Shown here one piece after another: positions 1-4,508 of a stretch of DNA of 5,843 bases. How positions within the stretch are numbered: position 1 is the stretch's first letter; every line of letters begins with the position of its first letter. The DNA comes from Desulfobacteraceae bacterium. Its GTDB lineage: Bacteria > Desulfobacterota > DSM-4660 > Desulfatiglandales > HGW-15. Location: positions 1 to 5,843 of the forward strand of contig RPPU01000315.1 of the NCBI GenBank assembly GCA_003819975.1. Reading direction: 5' to 3'. The notes below the pieces were generated by a model. That model worked only from the letters and a program-made list of their open reading frames with translations. It searched no databases and was not told the DNA's origin. The position numbers were made by a program, and so were the translations under genes.

Positions 1-645
1 GCGGTCCGAGCTTTGGATTTCTTTGGTTTTTGCTGCCAAGCGGAAGTCAAACCCCATCTCCTTCAACAGGGTCAGGAGTCTTTGGCCGCCAAATTCATCC
101 AACTGGCGCGGCAGCAGACGGCCGAAGGTTTCTACGAGGGTGACTTTTTTACCGATTTTTCGTAAGGCATTGCCCGCTTCCAATCCCAAAAGACCGCCGC
201 CGATAATCACGATATTGTTTGCTTGTTGCGCAAATTCTTTGATGCGCCGGGCGTCCTGAATGGAACGCAAGGCAAAGACACCGGGTTTATCTGCTCCTTT
301 AATGGGCGGCATAAAGGAACGGCTGCCGGAGGCGAGCAACAGGCGGTCATAAGAAAAAGTTTGACGGTCCTGGCTTTCTATGACCCGGTTCGCTGGATTT
401 CCCCCAATGACGCGGGTATTGAGCTTCAATTCAATGTTGTGTTGTCGGTACCAAGTCGTGGGTTTGGCGATCAAAGCGTTTTCAGCCAAATCGTCGGAAA
501 GATATTCATTGAGCCGCAGGCGATAATAAAAAGGCAGATCTTCATCACTTAATATGGTTATGGATCCATTGGGGTCTTGTTTGCGGATTTGTTCGGCGGC
601 GGTGGTCCCGGCTACGCCATTGCCGATAATTAGATATTTTTGCAT
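1..645 (-). CDS. FAD/NAD(P)H-dependent oxidoreductase (rubredoxin/nitrite reductase-like flavoprotein), 3' part missing
   Basis: The reading frame is open from the ATG at 645 to the window edge: 215 codons and no stop, so the gene is partial. An FAD-binding Rossmann motif stands at the N-terminus (GNGVAG, residues 8-13). A second glycine-rich NAD(P)H-binding motif is at 149-156 (GGGLLGLE), with an acidic residue (E172) at the end of the following strand. ASG at 105-107 matches the conserved T/A-S-G of the first FAD domain. The segment YYRLRLNEYLS (40-50) replaces the redox-cysteine region of NADH oxidases. It resembles the NirB N-terminal domain and NADH-rubredoxin reductases, which pass electrons from NAD(P)H through FAD to a small redox protein. 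A full-length member would have about 400 residues, so about half is seen. AGGAGG at 656-661 lies 10 nt before the ATG and supports the start. It is a cytosolic enzyme; its electron acceptor cannot be told from this part. It is transcribed away from the MOSC gene. Confidence 0.87.
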   Translation of the reverse strand, partial: MQKYLIIGNGVAGTTAAEQIRKQDPNGSITILSDEDLPFYYRLRLNEYLSDDLAENALIAKPTTWYRQHNIELKLNTRVIGGNPANRVIESQDRQTFSYDRLLLASGSRSFMPPIKGADKPGVFALRSIQDARRIKEFAQQANNIVIIGGGLLGLEAGNALRKIGKKVTLVETFGRLLPRQLDEFGGQRLLTLLKEMGFDFRLAAKTKEIQSSDR

Positions 646-750
646 GTTTTGAAAGCCTCCTCGATTCATTCAAGTTATCAGATTAACGGTCGCAAGCGGC
701 AAATCATTTTCACTAAAAAGGTAACTATTCTTTAATGTTTTCCGGTTTTC

Positions 751-787
751 AACCGTGAACTCCGGATGATCGTTTCTCGTCATCCGT
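751..787 (-). repeat. REP-like 37-bp hairpin element, copy 1
   Basis: The reverse complement of this segment matches 1595-1631 at 33 of 37 positions. The 19 bases 751-769 are an exact inverted copy of 1613-1631. The element folds: CGGATGA (763-769) pairs with TCATCCG (780-786) around a 10-nt loop, with a further T·G wobble inside (770/779). All four differences from copy 2 fall in or next to the loop, as expected for an element kept for its folded form. Just beyond, 789-803 carries degenerate GTGAA/TGAACC motifs like those beside copy 2. Confidence 0.8.
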
Positions 788-936
788 TCCGTGAATCTGA
801 ACCCTCTTGTTGGCTTAATATATAGCCTGATTCAGTATAAATCCAGACAGAAGTTTACTTAGGCGGCATGAAAACAATCAAGATCCCAAGAATTATGTTA
901 TAACTCATTGATTTTAAGCAACTAATCCGGAGAGGA

Positions 937-965
937 TTGACAAAGCCCAGTAATAGACCTAAATA
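937..965 (+). promoter_or_regulatory. Possible sigma70-type promoter for the MOSC gene
   Basis: A perfect TTGACA (937-942) is followed after 17 bp by TAAATA (960-965), a weak match to the -10 consensus. It lies 46 bp before the MOSC ATG in the right orientation. The -35 box is convincing and the -10 box is not, so this is a tentative call in an AT-rich gap. Confidence 0.35.
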
Positions 966-1010
966 GATAAAAATAGGTTTGTATCCGAATATCGGAAAGG
1001 TAAATGTATC

Positions 1011-1442
1011 ATGGAAATTGTCTCCATTGCGGTTAGCTTAAAAAAAGGCACCCGTAAAACCCAAGTAAACGAGGCTTTTCTTAAAAAGGAACATGGTCTG
1101 GAAGGGGATGCCCATGCCGGGGATTGGCATCGGCAGGTGAGTTTTTTAGCATCCGAAAGCATTGATCAAGCCCGGGAGAGAGGCCTGAAAGTAACTTTTG
1201 GCGACTTTGCCGAAAATATCGCCACCCGCGGGGTCGATTGGAAAACCATACCGGTCGGCACGCGCCTGCAAGTCGGGGAAAACGCCCTGGTCGAAATAAC
1301 CCAAATCGGCAAGGAATGCCTTAAAAAATGTGCGATTTATTATCAAGCCGGCGATTGCATTATGCCGCGCGAAGGTATTTTTGCCCGGGTTTTGCGGGAA
1401 GGCCGGGTGCAATGCGGCGACGTCATTGAATTCGTATCATAG
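1011..1442 (+). CDS. MOSC domain-containing protein (stand-alone, 143 aa)
   Basis: The whole protein is a single MOSC domain, named after the C-terminus of molybdenum cofactor sulfurase. Small stand-alone MOSC proteins are thought to carry or transfer sulfur in metal-cofactor metabolism, mostly without a proven substrate. Visible family features are GLEGDAHAG (29-37), the FAEN segment (67-70), IPVGTRLQVG (80-89), and the strongest signature IGKECLKKC followed by GDCIMPREGIFARVL (99-128). Cysteines C103, C107 and C116 lie in that signature; C103 corresponds to the conserved cysteine of the family. The length is normal for the short anaerobe-type members. GGAAAGG (994-1000) lies 10 nt before the ATG and is an acceptable ribosome binding site. 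No molybdopterin synthesis gene is visible nearby, and the divergent flavoprotein is the only redox neighbour. The ABC ATPase remnant starts within a few bases of the stop. Confidence 0.9.
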   Translation: MEIVSIAVSLKKGTRKTQVNEAFLKKEHGLEGDAHAGDWHRQVSFLASESIDQARERGLKVTFGDFAENIATRGVDWKTIPVGTRLQVGENALVEITQIGKECLKKCAIYYQAGDCIMPREGIFARVLREGRVQCGDVIEFVS

Positions 1443-1447
1443 TTCCA

Positions 1448-1561
1448 TCAAGAGACAACGAAATAACAATTGCCATGGTGACGCACAACCCGCTCTGCGC
1501 CGGATACGCCCGCCGCACCCTGCAACTGGCGGACGGCAGGCTGGTGAGCGATGAAGGTTAG
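1448..1561 (+). pseudogene. Remnant of an ABC transporter ATPase (LolD/MacB-type C-terminal end)
   Basis: In the frame ending at the TAG 1559-1561, the sequence reads ITIAMVTHNP, then YARRTLQLADGRLVSDEG up to the stop. This is the typical end of LolD/MacB-like ABC ATPases: a hydrophobic strand, the switch (H-loop) histidine in VTHN, then the strand with DGR. Resemblance extends back through RDNE to about 1448. Further upstream the same frame lies inside the MOSC gene and no longer resembles an ATPase. Walker A, the signature motif and Walker B are all missing, so only about 37 codons of a roughly 230-residue protein remain. An ATG at 1475 could start a 28-residue peptide, but no ribosome binding site precedes it. 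The likely history is a deletion or rearrangement that joined the MOSC gene end to the tail of a former neighbour. The resemblance is by motif recognition from memory. Confidence 0.68.
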
Positions 1562-1576
1562 TAATGAAGGTTAGTA
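1551..1576 (+). repeat. 13-bp tandem duplication at the end of the ABC remnant
   Basis: ATGAAGGTTAGTA occurs twice in direct succession (1551-1563 and 1564-1576). The first copy spans the stop codon of the ABC remnant, so the duplication looks like a slippage event at the old gene end. Confidence 0.85.
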
Positions 1577-1594
1577 ACTGCTTGGGTTCGAGAG

Positions 1595-1631
1595 ACGGAT
1601 GACGTGAAGCTGTCATCCGGAGTTCACGGTT
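1595..1631 (+). repeat. REP-like 37-bp hairpin element, copy 2
   Basis: This is the inverted partner of 751-787, with 33 of 37 identities and the last 19 bases exact. CGGATGAC (1596-1603) pairs perfectly with GTCATCCG (1612-1619) around an 8-nt loop, one canonical pair more than copy 1. No T-run follows in the plus direction, so it is not a standard terminator, although it lies between two convergent genes. The sequence continues directly into the GTTCAC cluster. Confidence 0.8.
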
Positions 1632-1692
1632 CACAGTTCACGGTTGGAGAGTGGTGAACCGATTAAAATATAACAACCGGCCGTCGTGAACC
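1621..1692. repeat. Cluster of GTTCAC/GTGAAC motifs with direct and inverted copies
   Basis: AGTTCACGGTT occurs at 1621-1631 and again at 1635-1645, a 14-bp period. GGTTCAC (1628-1634) is matched by inverted GTGAACC at 1654-1660 and again at 1686-1692. It therefore combines a short direct repeat with inverted arms. It is attached to copy 2 of the 37-bp element, and a worn version follows copy 1 at 789-803. Confidence 0.75.
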
Positions 1693-1708
1693 ATGAATCT
1701 AATAGTAC

Positions 1709-1740
1709 AGGATATCACAAAAATGATAATGAGATATCCT
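1709..1740. repeat. 8-bp inverted repeat, 16-nt spacer
   Basis: AGGATATC (1709-1716) and GATATCCT (1733-1740) are perfect inverted copies. ACAG before and CTGT after extend the arms if a 2-nt bulge is allowed. It lies between the ends of two convergent genes. No T-run follows on either side, so a terminator role is unsupported, and an operator would have no gene start nearby. Confidence 0.5.
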
Positions 1741-1762
1741 CTGTATAAATAATGAGTTGTAT

Positions 1763-1808
1763 GGGCAGGTTTTAAAAAAAAATTTCAGGAAAAAATTGTG
1801 CCCTGTCC
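1763..1808. terminator. Weak terminator candidate after the ATP-grasp gene
   Basis: GGGCAGG (1763-1769) and CCTGTCC (1802-1808) form an inverted repeat with one wobble pair. On the minus strand, just after the ATP-grasp stop, CAGG...CCTG is followed by a run of nine T. The stems are short and the loops long, so this is only a suggestion based on the T-run and its place between convergent genes. Confidence 0.25.
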
Positions 1809-1814
1809 TTCTTT

Positions 1815-2978
1815 CTAAGTACGTACATAGCGCGTGAGGTCGGCGTGCAGAAAGCGGTTCAACTCTTCGGCCGCCTCTATCCGTGTTTCCGGAAAGAGCA
1901 TGGCCAAAACGGGGTATTCCCGCCAATTGATGCGGCGTATTTCGCGGAGGTTTTCAAATTGGCCGGCAAGGCCTTCGTAATCCACGGACGTAACGGTTGC
2001 GGGAGCAATGCCGGCGGGTAATTCGGCCACGGCAATGGACCACAACCGTCCCGCGCGCGAAGCGGTCAGTGCCTCCCAATCGGGTTTACGGTTATTGAAA
2101 TAATAGTCATAGGGAGAAATCCCCCAGGCATAAAAAGCTATATCCGTGGTGCACCACCCCGCAAAGCGCATGGGATTTATCTCGATCGGAACGGGGCGTC
2201 CATCCGCTTCCACGCGCAATTCCAAATGCACGGGGAAATCATGGAGGTCCGCGTGTTGCCCCACCTGGGTCAAGAAAGCGGTAAAGGGCGCAAGCCAACG
2301 GGAAATAATGTCAGTCGAAGTGGAATACACCCGGTCGGAAACATCTTTGCCGGATGCAAACACATGGTGCAGAATATTCAGCACGACCGGCTGCTTTTGA
2401 TTGTCAAAGTAAGCATCCACGGCATACTCTTCGCCTTCAAGACATGCTTCTATAATAAAACGCGAGCCGTCCATCACGGTATCCGGATACAGGCCGTGAA
2501 CTTTATCTAATTCCGTTTGAATCGCCGATAACGTTTCCGGCCACTCCGTATGGGAATCGACCCTATGGACTCCCATGCTAAAAAAGCCCACTGCGGGTTT
2601 GATAATGCAGGGAAAAGACAGTTCGCGCGGATTCAGCGTCAGGGCTTCTCTCAAGGTGACGCTCCTGAAGAAGAAATCCGGATACATAGGTGCCAGCAAC
2701 TTTCTGAATCGCACCTTATCTTTGCAGCGATTGATCATATCTGGGAGCGCTGTATGCGGCAGATGTTCCGCGATCCAGCCGATGGAATTCTCCGAATTGC
2801 AATATAACCGGGTTATACCCGGCACATATAAACGCGTAAAACCGGCGTCGTCATACAACCGGCAGCACGATGGTTCCAGCTCAGCACGGGCCACGGCATT
2901 ATCCAGCACCGGCCAGCTATGACGGGTAATTTCATTTTTGAGGAAATCCGATACGTAAGGCTTGTCTAAAATAATCAT
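1815..2978 (-). CDS. ATP-grasp domain protein, substrate unknown
   Basis: This is a 387-residue single-gene ATP-grasp enzyme. The family activates a carboxylate with ATP as an acyl-phosphate and joins it to an amine or another nucleophile. The order of features is as follows. Residues 1-85 form an N-terminal pre-ATP-grasp part. K88 lies in the CKDKVRFRKLL helix. FPCIIKPAVGFFSMGVHRV (122-140) holds the nucleotide-binding lysine K127. FIIEACLEGEEYAVDAYF (174-191) gives the adenine-side strand and the EGEEY motif. HLELR (251-255) and EINPMRFAGW (266-275) supply the metal-binding acid and asparagine. About 95 residues follow as a C-terminal extension seen in few named ligases. Cysteines are sparse and no membrane segment or signal peptide is visible. 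The start ATG is preceded by AAGGA at 2992-2996, 13 nt away, somewhat far. No partner biosynthetic gene is adjacent, so the substrate cannot be guessed. Confidence 0.85.
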   Translation of the reverse strand: MIILDKPYVSDFLKNEITRHSWPVLDNAVARAELEPSCCRLYDDAGFTRLYVPGITRLYCNSENSIGWIAEHLPHTALPDMINRCKDKVRFRKLLAPMYPDFFFRSVTLREALTLNPRELSFPCIIKPAVGFFSMGVHRVDSHTEWPETLSAIQTELDKVHGLYPDTVMDGSRFIIEACLEGEEYAVDAYFDNQKQPVVLNILHHVFASGKDVSDRVYSTSTDIISRWLAPFTAFLTQVGQHADLHDFPVHLELRVEADGRPVPIEINPMRFAGWCTTDIAFYAWGISPYDYYFNNRKPDWEALTASRAGRLWSIAVAELPAGIAPATVTSVDYEGLAGQFENLREIRRINWREYPVLAMLFPETRIEAAEELNRFLHADLTRYVRT

Positions 2979-3065
2979 TCTTTATAATCGATCCTTTTTT
3001 TTTATTAAACGCAGGATATGGCCCTTACAACAGTGCGGTATAGTCGCTCATAAAGAATTTGGTCT

Positions 3066-3077
3066 ATCATCGATGAT
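3066..3077. promoter_or_regulatory. Perfect 12-bp palindrome, possible operator
   Basis: ATCATCGATGAT is its own reverse complement. It lies about 90 bp upstream of the ATP-grasp start, where a dimeric regulator could bind. No known operator is recognised, and such short palindromes also occur by chance. Confidence 0.3.
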
Positions 3078-3130
3078 CGGTCCTGTCTATTAAGATATCT
3101 CAATAATGTTATTCTAATAAATATAATAAA

Positions 3131-3142
3131 AACAAATTTGTT
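3131..3142. promoter_or_regulatory. Perfect 12-bp palindrome, possible operator
   Basis: AACAAATTTGTT is its own reverse complement, in an AT-rich tract about 150 bp upstream of the ATP-grasp start. A similar half, ATTTGTTTT, follows at 3151-3159. AT richness raises the chance of such palindromes, so a regulatory role is only a possibility. Confidence 0.28.
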
Positions 3143-3197
3143 GCCAACGTATTTGTTTTAATTGTTTTGGAGGTTAGCGATAAGAAGAGAAGAGAAG

Positions 3198-3215
3198 GGG
3201 ACAGGTCGATAATGA
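3198..3215 (+). repeat. Left 18-bp inverted repeat of the RAYT unit
   Basis: GGGACAGGTCGATAATGA differs from the reverse complement of 4435-4452 only at the ninth base (T for C). It lies 224 bp beyond the transposase stop, in a region otherwise without features shared with the right end. Confidence 0.75.
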
Positions 3216-3228
3216 TAATAATGATAAT
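3211..3228 (+). repeat. 9-bp tandem repeat next to the left RAYT boundary
   Basis: AATGATAAT occurs twice in direct succession, starting inside the left inverted repeat. The right boundary has only the first few bases, so the duplication belongs to the left end alone. Confidence 0.7.
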
Positions 3229-3317
3229 TCGAGAATGGAGCATACCCCTTGATGCTCTTTAAATGCTATTAAGAGCTCCGGCATAACTTGATTATCCTGG
3301 AATATTCTTGTTTATTG

Positions 3318-3355
3318 ACCCGAGATTTCAATAAAACGCAAAAATTGATGCGGGT
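3318..3355. repeat. Imperfect hairpin downstream of the transposase gene
   Basis: ACCCG (3318-3322) pairs with CGGGT (3351-3355) and TCAAT (3328-3332) with ATTGA (3344-3348), separated by a small asymmetric internal loop and an 11-nt end loop. It lies inside the RAYT unit about 85 bp after the stop. It could be a transposase-recognised foot hairpin or a weak terminator without a clear T-run. Confidence 0.4.
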
Positions 3356-3438
3356 TCCAAAAAAAGAGATGAGTTTTAGAAAATGGGTTTAATCGCGATA
3401 AAGAATACTATAAAAAGGATTACATCTTCGCATAACCA

Positions 3439-4332
3439 TTAAATACTCTCCGACAATCGCTTAAGGGAATAAATCCCCTCCAGCCCTCGAATCGTTCTGG
3501 GTTCTTTCTCATGGCGTGAACCAAAATGATTCTTAAACTGCTGATAAAGCCTATTCACAAACTCTTTAGTCCCGATAATCCCGCTGTCGCTGAAATAACG
3601 GGTCCGGTATTTGAATCGATCTAGGGCGGTTAAATCAGATCCCTTTTGTTCTTTGCCTTTGGCTAATCCGCCCTTCTCGTATACGTATTTCCGGTAATAT
3701 TGCAAACGTTCACTTTCCTGTTTAACATCGAACTCTGTTAACCCAAAATCCAGAGATAAAAACTCTTCTTTATTCCGGGTTTGCACATGATACCCCAACG
3801 AATTCCAGCGATATTCCTCCGGTTTCGCAACGATTCCTGCCCGAACCGGATTTAAATCAATATAAGCCAGGCAATTAATCAAGGTCTCGCCATTATCCAC
3901 TATCAAGCTTTTGAACCGTTCAGACCAGAAGTAACCTTTACGATCATGGGTACGGTTATAATATTTGGAAAAAGTTTGCTTAATCTCCTTGACATATTCC
4001 GACAAGTTGCTCCATCTATTTTGGTAAAAGGGAATCTGCCCTTGAGTCATGCCGATCTTGTTTTTGCCTCCGTAATAAAGCTTATATCTTTTCTGCAGAT
4101 CTTCGTTCGAAAATTCCTCCGGCACCAGCATTTTTACCAGCAGATGGAAATGATTACCCATGATGCAGAAGCCCAAGACTTCGGTAAAATAGACCTTACT
4201 TAAACGGCGGATCAAATTCAGGAAATAATCTTTATCCTGGTCTTCCAGCGCAAACCCTTTCAGAGCGGTTCTGGAAATGACATGATAAACCGCAGGTTCA
4301 TCTTTTACGATCAAACGGGCTATTCGCGGCAT
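3439..4332 (-). CDS. REP-associated tyrosine transposase (Y1/HUH, Transposase_17 family)
   Basis: This 297-residue protein belongs to the IS200-like Y1 single-strand nuclease family and most resembles RAYT proteins, which bind and cut REP hairpins rather than move a classical insertion sequence. Counting from the ATG at 4332, the N-terminus MPRIARL and the YHVISRT strand (16-22) are typical. The HUH metal motif is GNHFHLLV with H61 and H63. The catalytic tyrosine is probably Y124 or Y125 in the helix SKYYNRTH. YFWSERFKS (134-142) and YIDLNPVRAGIV (157-168) are family signatures. About 115 residues form a C-terminal helical extension. The frame also allows a TTG start at 4338, but AGGAGG would then be only 3 nt away; the ATG with 9-nt spacing fits better. 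All catalytic elements are intact, so it is probably active. It lies 176 bp downstream of the nuclease gene on the same strand and has its own promoter candidate. Confidence 0.93.
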   Translation of the reverse strand: MPRIARLIVKDEPAVYHVISRTALKGFALEDQDKDYFLNLIRRLSKVYFTEVLGFCIMGNHFHLLVKMLVPEEFSNEDLQKRYKLYYGGKNKIGMTQGQIPFYQNRWSNLSEYVKEIKQTFSKYYNRTHDRKGYFWSERFKSLIVDNGETLINCLAYIDLNPVRAGIVAKPEEYRWNSLGYHVQTRNKEEFLSLDFGLTEFDVKQESERLQYYRKYVYEKGGLAKGKEQKGSDLTALDRFKYRTRYFSDSGIIGTKEFVNRLYQQFKNHFGSRHEKEPRTIRGLEGIYSLKRLSESI

Positions 4333-4341
4333 AACCAATAT

Positions 4342-4347
4342 CCTCCT
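4342..4347 (-). promoter_or_regulatory. Ribosome binding site that fixes the transposase start
   Basis: AGGAGG on the minus strand lies 9 nt upstream of the ATG at 4332 but only 3 nt before the in-frame TTG at 4338. The spacing favours the ATG, giving the family-typical MPRIAR N-terminus. Confidence 0.8.
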
Positions 4348-4404
4348 AACTAATTGTTTTCAAAACACTATTCTTTTTAAATACTTTTTTGAATTTATGT
4401 CTAA

Positions 4405-4433
4405 ATCTTACAAAAAGTAAAAGTATATGTCAA
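4405..4433 (-). promoter_or_regulatory. Sigma70-type promoter of the transposase gene
   Basis: On the minus strand, a perfect TTGACA (4433-4428) is separated by exactly 17 bp from TAAGAT (4410-4405), 4 of 6 to the -10 consensus. Transcription would start near 4398 and leave a leader of about 65 nt before the ATG at 4332. The -35 box directly abuts the right inverted repeat, and the spacer overlaps one arm of the 13-bp inverted repeat, so folding or transposase binding could affect expression. Confidence 0.6.
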
Positions 4434-4468
4434 GTCATTATCGGCCTGTCCCTTTTACTTTTACTTTT
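4413..4468. repeat. 13-bp perfect inverted repeat around the right RAYT boundary
   Basis: AAAAGTAAAAGTA (4413-4425) and TACTTTTACTTTT (4456-4468) are exact inverted copies separated by 30 nt. The spacer contains the right 18-bp repeat (4435-4452) and the promoter -35 box. As single strand it would form a long hairpin presenting that repeat in the loop, the type of structure HUH transposases recognise. The arms are low-complexity, which lowers their weight. Confidence 0.6.
4435..4452 (-). repeat. Right 18-bp inverted repeat of the RAYT unit
   Basis: On the minus strand it reads GGGACAGGCCGATAATGA, 17 of 18 identical to the left repeat at 3198-3215. It stands upstream of the transposase gene with GGGACAGG pointing outward. 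Confidence 0.75.
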
Positions 4469-4508
4469 AAAATTGGATTCAGGACGTCAGCTTGGTTATC
4501 CTGTTTAT

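Larger units (their letters stand above)
646..1010. other. Divergent intergenic region between oxidoreductase and MOSC genes
   Basis: This 365-bp stretch has no supportable gene. It holds the oxidoreductase ribosome binding site (656-661), a 37-bp hairpin-forming repeat (751-787) and a possible promoter for the MOSC gene (937-965). The remaining sequence, about 805-930, is AT-rich and shows only an 11-codon ATG ORF without support. Confidence 0.7.
2979..3197. other. Gene-free AT-rich region upstream of the ATP-grasp gene
   Basis: No coding frame is supported here. The stretch must contain the promoter of the ATP-grasp gene, but no clear -35/-10 pair was found on the minus strand. It carries two perfect 12-bp palindromes, listed separately, and an orphan GGAGG (3169-3173) with no start codon after it on the plus strand. 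Together with 3198-3438 it makes about 460 bp without a gene. Confidence 0.6.
3198..4452 (-). mobile_element. REP-associated tyrosine transposase (RAYT) unit bounded by inverted repeats
   Basis: The unit contains one Y1/HUH transposase gene and is enclosed by 18-bp inverted repeats with 17 of 18 matches, GGGACAGG facing outward at both ends. The left end is followed by a short tandem repeat and a hairpin. The right end overlaps a 13-bp inverted repeat and the promoter of the transposase. No target-site duplication is seen, as expected for single-strand HUH transposition. RAYT genes flanked by inverted short repeats are a known arrangement (REPtrons); the exact boundaries here are inferred from the repeats. 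Confidence 0.6.

Noticed and set aside
223..552. 109-codon plus-strand frame
   Set aside because: It lies antisense to the well-supported oxidoreductase and has no family features.
868..903. Short ATG ORF of 11 codons in the divergent gap
   Set aside because: It is too short, has no convincing ribosome binding site and shows no recognisable motif.
1330..1554. 74-codon plus-strand frame overlapping the MOSC gene end and the ABC remnant
   Set aside because: It is out of frame with both; the ABC-like motifs appear only in the frame ending at 1561, so this one is a shadow.
1596..1619. Hairpin of the 37-bp repeat read as a terminator of the MOSC gene
   Set aside because: No T-run follows the stem, and the same hairpin occurs in the divergent region at 751-787, so it is better explained as a dispersed repeat.
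3232..3276. GCTCTT...AAGAGC and AGCAT...ATGCT inverted repeats left of the transposase gene
   Set aside because: Stems of 5-6 bp with long loops in AT-rich DNA are expected by chance; no link to a gene end is seen.
4336..4338. TTG codon as the transposase start
   Set aside because: It would leave only 3 nt to the AGGAGG; the ATG two codons later has a 9-nt spacing and gives the usual N-terminus.
4480..4503. Inverted CAGGA...TCCTG after the nuclease stop as a terminator
   Set aside because: The stem is only 5 bp with a 14-nt loop and no adjacent T-run on the minus strand.
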